From positions 186,001 to 250,000 of the forward strand of contig NZ_JAUSUH010000001.1 in assembly GCF_030813595.1 (NCBI RefSeq): a DNA stretch of 64,000 nucleotides, in the 5' to 3' direction. The notes beneath the pieces are model-generated. The model worked only from the letters and a program-made list of their open reading frames with translations, did not search any database and was not told the origin of the DNA. The stretch comes from Ancylobacter vacuolatus. Its GTDB lineage: Bacteria; Pseudomonadota; Alphaproteobacteria; Rhizobiales; Xanthobacteraceae. Positions within the stretch are counted from its first letter, which is position 1, and each line of letters begins with the position of its first letter. This document shows, piece after piece, positions 56,601 through 64,000 of the stretch. The position numbers and the translations under genes are program-made.

Positions 56601-59600
56601 CGCGCAGAGCTTCGCCGGGGTGATTTCGGGCTCGGGCGGGGTGAGCGTCACCGGCGGCGGCACGACCTCGCTGACCGGCGACAACAACTATTCCGGCGGC
56701 ACGTCGATCAGCAATGGCTCGACGGTGTCGATCAGCAGCGACGGCAATCTCGGCGCGGGGGATGGCGGCATCAGTCTCGCCAATGGCACGCTGGCCATCA
56801 CCGGCTCCTTCAGCAGCGTTCGCGAAATCGCGCTCACCGGCGTCGGTGGCGTCGCTGTCGCGTCCGGCCAGACGCTGAACCTGATGAGCACGATCAGTGA
56901 GAGTTCGACCTCGCAGCTGAGCAAGTCCGGCGACGGCGTGCTCATTCTGGGCGGCTCCAACACCTATACCGGCGGCACGCTTGTGTCCGCCGGCGCGCTG
57001 GCCGTGTCGACCGACAGCAGTCTCGGCGCGGCCATTGGCGGATTGACCCTTGATGGCGGCACGCTGGAGGCCGGTGGCAGCTTCACCTCCTCGCGCGGGG
57101 TGACACTGGGCGCCAGCAACGGCACCTTCGATGTTGTTTCCGGCAACGTGCTGACGCTGAACGGCGCTATTGGCGGCAGCGGCAACCTGACGAAAAGCGG
57201 CGACGGCGAACTGGCTCTTTCCGGGGCGAGCAGCTTTACCGGCAGCACATCGGTGACGAGCGGCACGCTGGCGCTTTACGGCGCCACGCTGGCCACCTCC
57301 TCGGTCAGCGTCGCGGATAGCGGCACGCTGCGGGGCTTCGGCACCATGGCCGGCACGGTCTCCGTGCTGGCCGGCGGGACGCTTTCCGGCGGCGTGACGG
57401 GCCAGCCCAACCCGCAGCACATCGCCCTCGTCACCGGTTCGCTCACCATCGCCAACGCGGCTGATATCGCGCTGGCGCTGGGCGAGGGCGGCAACACGGG
57501 CGTGGCCGAAGTCGCGGGTGATCTCGCGCTCAACGGCACGCTGAGCGTGACCGGCGAGGCCGTGCACGGCGCCGGCATCTACCGCGTCTTCACCTATACC
57601 GGTTCGAACACCGGGACGTTCTCGTCCGTGGATCTCTCCGGCCTCGCCGATTCAGGCTCCTATACCGGCACCATCGAGACCGGCAATCCCGGGCATGTGA
57701 ACCTGCTGCTACGCGATGCCAGCCCGCTGCAGATCTGGACCACCGACGACGGGACCAGCTTCGGCGGCTCGGGCACCTGGTCGTCCTCCGGCGACAATTG
57801 GTACCTCGCCTCCAGCGGCGACACGATCCCGTGGGGCGGGCAGACCGGCGTCTTCACCGGCACCGCCGGCACCGTCACTATTCGCGGCGAGCAGACCTTC
57901 CAGAAGCTGGAATTCGTCACCGACGGCTTCGTTCTGGAGGCCGACAGCAGCGAGGCGAATTCCGGCCTGCATGTTGAGGGCGGCGGCGTGCTGTGGGTGG
58001 AAGGGCATGAGATCACCGCGACGATCAGCGCGCCGATCACCGGCACCGGCGGCATCGAGAAGATCGGCACCGGCACCCTGATCCTCTCCGGCAGCAACAG
58101 CTATACCGGCGGCACCAAGGTTTCCGAGGGGTTCCTCAGCGTCTCCAGCGCGGCGTCTCTGGGCAATGCGGACAATGTTCTCACCCTTTCCGGCGGCGGG
58201 CTGGAAGCCACCGGCTCCTTCACCCTCGCCAGCGCCGTCATGCTCGACGGCTTTGGCAGCCTGAAGACGGCGTCCGGCGAAACGCTCGGCCTCGCCGGAA
58301 CCCTTTCCGGCACCGGCAGCCTGCGCAAGGAAGGGCTCGGCACGCTCGTGCTGAGCGGCAGCAACACCTATGGCGGCGCGACGGTGATCGCCGAGGGCAC
58401 GCTGGTGGCCCTAGGCGGCGCGGCGCTTCCAGACGCCTCCGCCGTGCGGATCGAGGCGGCGGGCACGCTTCAGCTGGAGGCGAACGAAGGCATCGGCTCG
58501 CTCGCCGGCAGCGGCGCGGCAGACCTGCAGAGCTACACGCTGCAGGTGGGTTACGACGGCAGCGATTCCACATTCTCCGGCAGCATCACCGGGAGCGGCG
58601 GGCTGGAGAAGCTGGGCGCAGGAACCCTCTTCCTCACCGGCACCAACAGCTATTCCGGCGGCACCACCCTTGCCGCCGGCGGGCTCGTCGTCGGCAATGG
58701 CGGCACGTCGGGCAGCATCGCGGGCAATGTCACCAATAATGGCAGCCTGTCCTTCTATCGCTCCGATGTGCTCACTTTCGCCGGCGACATCAGCGGCACG
58801 GGAGGCGTGGCGCAGGTCGGCAGCGGGACGCTGGTCCTCTCCGGCACCAATGGCTACGCGGGCGGCACGCTGGTCTCGGTCGGCACGCTTGAAGTCAGCG
58901 CCGATGCCAATCTCGGGCAGGTGTCCGGTCCGCTGGTGATCGAGAAGGGCACGCTCGCCACAACGGCGAGCTTCACCACCTCCCGCGCCGTGGGTCTGGT
59001 AGGGGGCGGCACGCTCCAGGTCGCCACCGGGACGACGCTGCAGCTGACCTCCTCGGTGAGCGGCGGGGGCGGCCTGACGAAGCGGGGCGACGGCACGCTG
59101 ATCCTTGCCGCCGATAACAGCTATGACGGCACGACGACGATCCACGCCGGGGTTCTCCAGCTCGGCAATGGCGGCAGCACGGGCTCGATCCGTGGCGCGA
59201 TCGTCAATGACGCGACCCTCGCCTTCAACCGCAGCGACGATTTCGGCTTCAGCAATCACGTTTCCGGGCAGGGGACGGTGGTGCAGGCGGGCACCGGCGC
59301 GCTGGTGGTGACCGGCGATATCGACACCATCGGTGGGCTGCGGATCGACCAGGGCACGGTTCAGATCGGCAATGGCGGCACGACAGGCCGGGTTTCCGGG
59401 CCTATCGTCGACAATGGCACGCTGGTCTTCGCCCGCTCCGATGAAACGCGGTTCGACAACGTCATCTCGGGCAGCGGCAGCGTGGTGCAAGTCGGCCCCG
59501 GCGATCTGCTGCTGACCGGAACCAACAGCTACGGCGGGGGAACCGGCATCGGCGCCGGCAGCACCCTTCGCGTCACCGCCGATTCCGCCCTCGGGGCATT

Positions 59601-62600
59601 GAGCGGCGGGATCACGCTCGCCGGCGGCACGCTTGCCGTCGACCAGGGCTTTGCCAGCGCGCGCACGGTGGCGCTTGTCAGCGGCGGCACGATCCGCGTT
59701 GCCGATGCGGCGGTGTTCACCCTGTCCGGCACCATTGGCGGGACGGGGGACTTCACCAAGAGCGGCCTCGGCACGCTCGTGCTGACGGGCAGCAACAGCT
59801 ATGCCGGCAATACGTTGGTGGAAGCCGGCACGCTGCAGGTCGGCGACGGCGGAACCTCGGGGACGATCTCCGGCAATGTCGCGAATGCGGGCACGCTCGC
59901 CTTCAGCCGCTCCGACAACATCGTCTACGCCGGCGCCATTTCGGGCGCGGGCGCGCTGGTGCAGGCCGGAACGGGCGCGCTGGTGCTGACCGGCATGAAT
60001 AGCTTCACCGGCGGCACGCAGATCGTCGACGGCACGCTGGTGCTTGGCAATGGTGGAACCTCCGGCTCGATCACCGGCAATGTGGCCAATGATGGGACAT
60101 TGACCTTCAACCGCTCCGACGCGGTGACCTTCGCCGGTGTCATCTCCGGCAGCGGCACGGTGGCGCAGCTCGGTGCCGGCACTCTCACCCTGACCGGCGC
60201 CAACACCTATGCCGGCGGCACGGTCGTCGGCTCGAGCTCTACCCTGCAGGTCGGTTCCGACGGCAATCTCGGCGCAGCGGTCGGCTCCCTCACCCTCGCG
60301 GGCGGCGTTCTGGCGCCCACAGCCTCCTTCGCCAGCGCGCGTGCGGTGACGCTCACCGGCAGCGGCGGGTTCAGTGTCGGCACCGGCGTCACGCTGACGC
60401 TCACCGGCACCGTGGGCGGCGATGGCCGGCTGCTTCTCGCCGGCGGCGGCACGCTGGAACTCGGTGGCATCAACACCTATGCGGGCGGCACATCCGTGTC
60501 GGGCGCCACGCTGGCGGTACATGCCGATGAGAGCCTGGGCAAGGCAGGCACCGCACTGTCGCTGGACGGCGCGGCGCTGAAGGTGCTGCACAGCTTCAGT
60601 ACCGGGCGCGACGTTGCCCTCAGCGCGGCCGGCGCGGTCATCGAGGTGACGGGCGACCGCTTCCTCGCAGTGACCGGCAAGGTGACGGGCACGGGCGTGC
60701 TGACCAAGACGGGTGAGGGACGGCTCACCTTGACCGGCGCCAATGCCTATGGCGGCCTCATCATTCATGCCGGCACCGTCGCCGGCACCGCCGCCTCCAT
60801 TCGCGGCGATGTGCTCGACAATGGCGCGCTGGTCTTCGACCAGTCCTCCACCGACACCTTCGCCGATGATATCGGCGGCACCGGCAGCCTCACCGTCAAG
60901 GGGGCGGGGACGCTCATCCTTACCGGGACCGCCTTCCACACCGGCGGCACGACCATTGATGGCAGCACGCTGCAGATCGGCGGTGGTGGCACGGCCGGCT
61001 GGGTCAGCGGCCCGATCGTCAACAGCGGCACGCTCATCTACGATCTGGCGGGGCGCTACACCTTCCCGGTCGACCTCAGTGGCACCGGCCAGGTGATCCT
61101 GGAGGGAGGCGGCACGGTCGATTTCGTCGGCTCGACCTATGCGGGCCTCATCCAGACGAACGATGCGCATGTCATTCTCAAGCGTGACACTGAGACAGGC
61201 GCCAATTTCAGCATCGGGGCAGGGGGCGTGCTCAGCGGCGCCGGCAGCATCGGTTTGCTGGATGTCCTTGACGGGGGAACCGTCTCGCCTGGCTATTCGC
61301 CGGGCACGCTTGCGGTCAACGGCAAGATGACCCTCTCCAGCGGTTCGACCTATCGGGCGGACATTACCGCGGGCAACGGCAACGACCTGATCGCCGTTAA
61401 CGGCCAGGTCGGCATTGACGCCGGCACCACGCTCGACGTGCATGCCGAGCGTGGCTCCTACGCAAACTACACGAGCTACACCGTCCTCACCGCCACCGAG
61501 GGTGTTCACGGGGTGTTCGGCACGGTGACGACCAATTTCGCCTTCCTGGACATCCTGCCGGACTATGAAGACAACGCGGTCGTCCTGAACATCGTGCGCA
61601 AGGACATTCCCTTCTGGCGGGAGGCGCACACCGTCAACCAGTTCTCGACGGCGAACGGCATCGAGTCGCTCGGGGCCGGCAACGACGTTTATGATGCCGT
61701 CGCCTCGCAGTTGAAATCGGAGGCCTTCTACGCCTTCGACGCCTTGTCCGGCGAGATCTACGCGACAACGGCATCGGTCATCCAGCAGCAGTCCGTGTTC
61801 ACGCGCGCGGCCGTCATCGACCGGCTGCGGCAGGCCTCGGTCGGGACCGAAGGGGTGCCTCTCGCCTATGCGGCAAACGGGCCGCAGACGGCCGGTTTCG
61901 GCGCCGATGTCGCGGCCGTCATGTGGATGCAGGGATTTGGCGCTGAAGGCGACATCGCCTCCAATGGCAATGCGGCGGCGGTCTCGGACACGATCGGCGG
62001 CTTTGTCGGTGGTTTCGACGCGGCGTTCACCGAGGATTGGCGGCTCGGCGCCTATGGCGGCTACAGCCGCTCCTGGTTCGACGTTGGCGACCGCGTCTCG
62101 TCCGGCTCGATGGACAATTACGAACTCGGTCTCTACAGCGCCACGCAGCAGGGGCCGCTCGCCCTGCGGCTGGGCGCGGGCTATGCGTGGCACGACATGT
62201 CGATGTCGCGCACCGTCGCCTTTGCCGGCTATGACGGCGCGAACAGCAGCGACGCGACCGCGCGTTCTGCGCAGGCCTTTGGCGAGCTCAGCTATGGGCT
62301 GTCGGTCGGGCCGGTCGATCTGGAACCCTTTGCCGGCCTCGCCTATCTGCACCTGGATGGCTGGAACACCGTCGAGACCGGTTCGACCTCGGCGCTGGCG
62401 GTGAACGCCGGCGCCATGGATACGTTCTACTCCACGCTGGGCCTGCGCGGCGGCCGCGACATTGAGGTGAACGGCATTGCCTTCACCACCAGCTTCACTC
62501 TCGGCTGGCAGCATGCCTTTGGCGATACCGTTCCGGCTGCGGTGATGACGTTCGCCAGCGGCTCCGCGCCCTTCACCATCGACGGCGCGCCGATCGCCAC

Positions 62601-62736
62601 CGACACCTTCGTCTTCGGCGGCGGGCTGTCCTATGAGCTCAATCCAAACACGCGGCTCGGGGTGAAATATGATGGCCAGCTGGCCTCAAGCGCCCAGCAG
62701 AATGTCGTCTCCGGTCAATTGCAGATCCGGTTCTGA
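53647..62736 (+). CDS. Giant autotransporter with passenger-associated repeats
   Basis: A 3029-aa type Va autotransporter. Signal peptide at residues 1-30 (RAALLASAALLTAAPAFGQ). Residues ~50-240 are extremely glycine rich, including ten consecutive Gly. The passenger then carries about 19 copies of an NSYTGGT-type motif in autotransporter-associated beta-strand (PATR) repeats, and six copies of a GNGGTSGSI..N.GTL.F.RSD unit between 58690 and 61040. It forms a long beta helix at the cell surface. From about residue 2750 comes the barrel (WRLGAYGGYSRSWFDVGDRV) ending in QIRF with the C-terminal Phe needed for outer-membrane insertion. Likely an adhesin or biofilm protein. No protease triad recognised. 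Not in an operon; divergent from the fusion regulator. Confidence 0.93.
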   Translation: MTRRPRQSMASLRAALLASAALLTAAPAFGQSINGATNPTGPGGNGLPYIEVPPGGGGGGGGGGTTGGIGAAGNSPQWFTDNGDGGTPGVPDFGPVLLDGGDGGDGHFGGSGGGGGGGAHAYFGTGAPDAVVVGGAGGDGGEGGEFNSDFEGVAGGGGGPGAGGYGAVIELQGSPTPIVLQYDVIGGDGGDGGSGASFTYDGGEIPVLLQGGAGNGGNAGVGVYLYGSGGTVEIQSSVNGGDGGIGGHGLFPTFGGIGGDGLVMAGSSTNVIIDAGQVITGGDGGISLSGTSGVGGYGILISGGNNVLTLFGTASGGIQGGNPAGQSAGIAITGDGNTLVLTQSYAANGGVSVSGDFNILALGGNAGDTGGVFDAGSIGTTFSGFSQYEVIDDTSWTLTGETSFSGNWAIEDGNLSIADPLSLGVGDTLFISNSGQLTTTASMAITLPIDLYGGSGPGATFDVEAGTVLILAGEVQGPGNLIVTGGGMLALGTNNAYTGTTTVQQGTLSVGGAFPLGEMPGTLSLADGTTLEFAFEGDGPATNLTGAVTLAGNVTIFSPDGVTGNISGNISDGSSSGGLTLSGAGAVLLSGANSFTGPVTVAAGTLIAGSATALGSNGTVTVQEGATLQLNTSISTGSLAGAGAVAIGTNTLTVGANNASSSFSGNFSGTGGLTKTGSGTFTLQGVDADVSALTIAGGTLVLDSQSVLGSGTVVAFSGGVSSTLQINSSQTIAGLTGDGSLSIGSSVLAVDTVDDFTFSGALTGAGGSLVKAGAGTLTLSGTNTYTGPTLINTGTLALAGGSALDDLNAVTLSSNGTLTLADSEVIGSLAGSGAVALGANTLTLGGNGTSTSFSGQISGGSLVKQGAGTSVFTGAYTLSRLTIADGTVQIGDGVSATTFQAAPIVNNGTLVLTPAQELVLSEVISGTGGVTVNAGNAPVTFTASNTYTGGTIITAGTLNLGSGAAAGSVLGDIVNNGTLAFNSSSAQSFAGVISGSGGVSVTGGGTTSLTGDNNYSGGTSISNGSTVSISSDGNLGAGDGGISLANGTLAITGSFSSVREIALTGVGGVAVASGQTLNLMSTISESSTSQLSKSGDGVLILGGSNTYTGGTLVSAGALAVSTDSSLGAAIGGLTLDGGTLEAGGSFTSSRGVTLGASNGTFDVVSGNVLTLNGAIGGSGNLTKSGDGELALSGASSFTGSTSVTSGTLALYGATLATSSVSVADSGTLRGFGTMAGTVSVLAGGTLSGGVTGQPNPQHIALVTGSLTIANAADIALALGEGGNTGVAEVAGDLALNGTLSVTGEAVHGAGIYRVFTYTGSNTGTFSSVDLSGLADSGSYTGTIETGNPGHVNLLLRDASPLQIWTTDDGTSFGGSGTWSSSGDNWYLASSGDTIPWGGQTGVFTGTAGTVTIRGEQTFQKLEFVTDGFVLEADSSEANSGLHVEGGGVLWVEGHEITATISAPITGTGGIEKIGTGTLILSGSNSYTGGTKVSEGFLSVSSAASLGNADNVLTLSGGGLEATGSFTLASAVMLDGFGSLKTASGETLGLAGTLSGTGSLRKEGLGTLVLSGSNTYGGATVIAEGTLVALGGAALPDASAVRIEAAGTLQLEANEGIGSLAGSGAADLQSYTLQVGYDGSDSTFSGSITGSGGLEKLGAGTLFLTGTNSYSGGTTLAAGGLVVGNGGTSGSIAGNVTNNGSLSFYRSDVLTFAGDISGTGGVAQVGSGTLVLSGTNGYAGGTLVSVGTLEVSADANLGQVSGPLVIEKGTLATTASFTTSRAVGLVGGGTLQVATGTTLQLTSSVSGGGGLTKRGDGTLILAADNSYDGTTTIHAGVLQLGNGGSTGSIRGAIVNDATLAFNRSDDFGFSNHVSGQGTVVQAGTGALVVTGDIDTIGGLRIDQGTVQIGNGGTTGRVSGPIVDNGTLVFARSDETRFDNVISGSGSVVQVGPGDLLLTGTNSYGGGTGIGAGSTLRVTADSALGALSGGITLAGGTLAVDQGFASARTVALVSGGTIRVADAAVFTLSGTIGGTGDFTKSGLGTLVLTGSNSYAGNTLVEAGTLQVGDGGTSGTISGNVANAGTLAFSRSDNIVYAGAISGAGALVQAGTGALVLTGMNSFTGGTQIVDGTLVLGNGGTSGSITGNVANDGTLTFNRSDAVTFAGVISGSGTVAQLGAGTLTLTGANTYAGGTVVGSSSTLQVGSDGNLGAAVGSLTLAGGVLAPTASFASARAVTLTGSGGFSVGTGVTLTLTGTVGGDGRLLLAGGGTLELGGINTYAGGTSVSGATLAVHADESLGKAGTALSLDGAALKVLHSFSTGRDVALSAAGAVIEVTGDRFLAVTGKVTGTGVLTKTGEGRLTLTGANAYGGLIIHAGTVAGTAASIRGDVLDNGALVFDQSSTDTFADDIGGTGSLTVKGAGTLILTGTAFHTGGTTIDGSTLQIGGGGTAGWVSGPIVNSGTLIYDLAGRYTFPVDLSGTGQVILEGGGTVDFVGSTYAGLIQTNDAHVILKRDTETGANFSIGAGGVLSGAGSIGLLDVLDGGTVSPGYSPGTLAVNGKMTLSSGSTYRADITAGNGNDLIAVNGQVGIDAGTTLDVHAERGSYANYTSYTVLTATEGVHGVFGTVTTNFAFLDILPDYEDNAVVLNIVRKDIPFWREAHTVNQFSTANGIESLGAGNDVYDAVASQLKSEAFYAFDALSGEIYATTASVIQQQSVFTRAAVIDRLRQASVGTEGVPLAYAANGPQTAGFGADVAAVMWMQGFGAEGDIASNGNAAAVSDTIGGFVGGFDAAFTEDWRLGAYGGYSRSWFDVGDRVSSGSMDNYELGLYSATQQGPLALRLGAGYAWHDMSMSRTVAFAGYDGANSSDATARSAQAFGELSYGLSVGPVDLEPFAGLAYLHLDGWNTVETGSTSALAVNAGAMDTFYSTLGLRGGRDIEVNGIAFTTSFTLGWQHAFGDTVPAAVMTFASGSAPFTIDGAPIATDTFVFGGGLSYELNPNTRLGVKYDGQLASSAQQNVVSGQLQIRF

Positions 62737-62854
62737 CCGCCACCCGGCCGTTGGCTGAGGAGCCAGTGAGGCGCGTGTGGGTCACGTTCGTCCGCGTGCC
62801 CACCAAACCGTTCGGCAGGAGCAAGGGCTTCTCGGGGAAGAATAAGACGAAACC

Positions 62855-64000
62855 TCATCCCATCAGCATCACCATGAAGATGCCGCCGATTGTGAGAAGC
62901 GTATTGGAGACCGCGTAAGGCACGGTATAGCCCAGCGCGGGCACCTGGCTGCGCGCCTTGTCGGCGATCAATCCCAGCGCCGGCGTCGAAATGCTCGCTC
63001 CCGCACAGCATCCCAGCACCAACGCGTCGTCGAAGCGAAAAACGTACTTGCCGATAAGCAGGGCCAGCAAGACCGGAACGGTGGTGGCGACCATGCCCAG
63101 CAGGAACAGGCTCAGCCCAACCTCGCGGACGCCTTCAACGAAACTTGGGCCGGACGAGATGCCGATCACGGCAATGAAGGCGTTCAGCCCAACCACCTTG
63201 ATGAACCAGAGCACGCCCGCGGGCACGTTGCCGAAGGTTGGGTGAGTGGAGCGCTGCCAGCCGGCGACGATTCCGGCGATGAGGACGCCACCAGCGATGG
63301 ACAGGGTGATCGGCACCCCGCCAACCGTCACCATCGGCAATCCGATCAGGGCGCCGATGGCGATCGTCAGGAACATCGCCGTGATGTCGGTCTCGGTGAT
63401 CGAGAAATCGGCGCGGCCGATGATATTCGTCGCCGCGCGGATGTGCTGCGAGCGTCCGACGACTGTCAGTATATCGCCGCGGTGAATCTCGGTCTGTGGG
63501 AGAATGGGAATCTCCGCTCCCGAGGAGCCCCGACGAATACGGGTGAGGAAGATGCCATGGGTCGACTTCATACGGGCCAGATCGGCCAGCGTCCTGCCGT
63601 CGCATGCGCGCTTGGTCACGACGATGTCGACGCCTTCGGTGGGGATGGCGAGAAGTTCGGCGTCTTCGACCTCCTCCGCCCCGGTCCTGAACAAGGATCG
63701 CAGCGTGCCGCGCACGCCGGCGATGCTGACGATGTCCCCCGCTTCGAGCCGGGTGTCCTCGCTGGGGGTGATCATCTGCTCGCCACGGCGGATGCGGTCG
63801 ACGAAGAGACGGACGTTGGGCGTGCTCGCTTCGACCTCGCCGACAGTGCGCCCGACCTGGGGGGCATCGGCCGTCAGGCGATAGGTCCGCACGATGAAAT
63901 GATGCCATGACGAACCGGCGCCGCGCGGCAGTTCGCCCATCCTGGCCTCGTAGGCGCGACAGGCGGAAGGAAGGTTAATGCGCAGCAGCCGCGGCCCGAT
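62855..64000 (-). CDS. AspT/YidE-family transporter, 5' end beyond the window
   Basis: The C-terminal ~380 residues of an aspartate:alanine exchanger-family protein. Two TrkA-C-like (RCK_C) domains come first in this part (ITPSEDTRLEAGDIVSIAGV; ILPQTEIHRGDILTVVGRSQ), then about five membrane segments with SIAGGVLIAGIVAGWQRSTH and GCCAGASISTPALGLIADKA, and a C-terminal AVSNTLLTIGGIFMVMLMG end. The frame stays open through position 64000 (GPRLLRINLPSACRAYEAR lies just upstream of an internal ATG at 63940), so the N-terminal membrane half lies outside. Substrate unknown; family members exchange amino acids or dicarboxylates. Convergent with the autotransporter gene across 118 bp. Confidence 0.88.
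   Translation of the reverse strand: MGPRLLRINLPSACRAYEARMGELPRGAGSSWHHFIVRTYRLTADAPQVGRTVGEVEASTPNVRLFVDRIRRGEQMITPSEDTRLEAGDIVSIAGVRGTLRSLFRTGAEEVEDAELLAIPTEGVDIVVTKRACDGRTLADLARMKSTHGIFLTRIRRGSSGAEIPILPQTEIHRGDILTVVGRSQHIRAATNIIGRADFSITETDITAMFLTIAIGALIGLPMVTVGGVPITLSIAGGVLIAGIVAGWQRSTHPTFGNVPAGVLWFIKVVGLNAFIAVIGISSGPSFVEGVREVGLSLFLLGMVATTVPVLLALLIGKYVFRFDDALVLGCCAGASISTPALGLIADKARSQVPALGYTVPYAVSNTLLTIGGIFMVMLMG

Noticed and set aside
58411..62514. A 1367-codon open frame antisense to the autotransporter, and a 691-codon one at 55492-57567.
   Set aside because: Both mirror the Gly/Thr/Ser repeat codons of the sense gene; high GC makes the antisense frame stop-free. No motifs, no ribosome-binding sites.

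Overview
The window looks like a chromosomal segment of a GC-rich alphaproteobacterium of the Hyphomicrobiales, most like Xanthobacteraceae (Starkeya/Ancylobacter/Xanthobacter type). Reasons: the gene order ppiD-trpE-trpG-trpD-trpC-moaC-moeA, the neighbouring tpiA-secG-pyrG block, an NdvB/NdvC-like beta-glucan locus, and uniformly high GC in core genes. The genus is inference; the gene orders are seen directly.

Layout. (1) 108-8318, minus strand: parvulin-type foldase, the tryptophan genes trpEGDC, molybdenum cofactor genes moaC and moeA, and an AtzH-like protein. (2) 8506-12704, plus strand: tpiA, secG, pyrG and a glyoxalase-like protein, with good terminators. (3) 12831-18038: a beta-(1,3)/(1,6)-glucan synthesis locus (GH17+GT2 fusion, small secreted helper, GH17 membrane protein). 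(4) 18000-22975: a small membrane protein, an EamA exporter, glmU and glmS; the 3' end of glmS is amplified into five 18-bp tandem copies. (5) 23121-23550: remnant of a non-ribosomal peptide synthetase.

(6) 23967-~41000: an accessory region anchored on tRNA-Ser(UGA). The last 14 bp of the tRNA are repeated at 34587-34600, which bounds a ~10.5-kb metabolic island (VOC/LysE/PhzF with a MocR regulator, metallo-hydrolase/tautomerase operon with a LysR regulator, NmrA/HxlR pair). To its right lies a pile of recombinase, IS3 and integrase fragments. Then come two AT-rich glycan-modifying genes (formyltransferase-like, pseudaminic-acid-associated methylase), a HicB remnant, and a secreted orphan protein.

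(7) 41101-53229, minus strand: ten collinear genes for uptake and breakdown of (hydroxy)proline-like amino acids. They are an ABC importer, a DapA-family lyase/deaminase, two proline-racemase-family enzymes, two aldehyde dehydrogenases and a GMC flavoprotein. The first gene encodes an unusual 631-aa protein joining a MerR-type HTH, a Cro/XRE HTH, a cupin and a whole proline-racemase-like domain that has lost one catalytic cysteine. I infer a regulator that senses the pathway substrate through a retired enzyme domain; this is the most novel item in the window. A GMC oxidoreductase stands where known hydroxyproline pathways have a D-hydroxyproline dehydrogenase.

(8) 53647-62736: a giant (3029 aa) autotransporter with about 19 passenger repeats. 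(9) 62855-64000: 3' part of an AspT-family transporter that runs off the window end.
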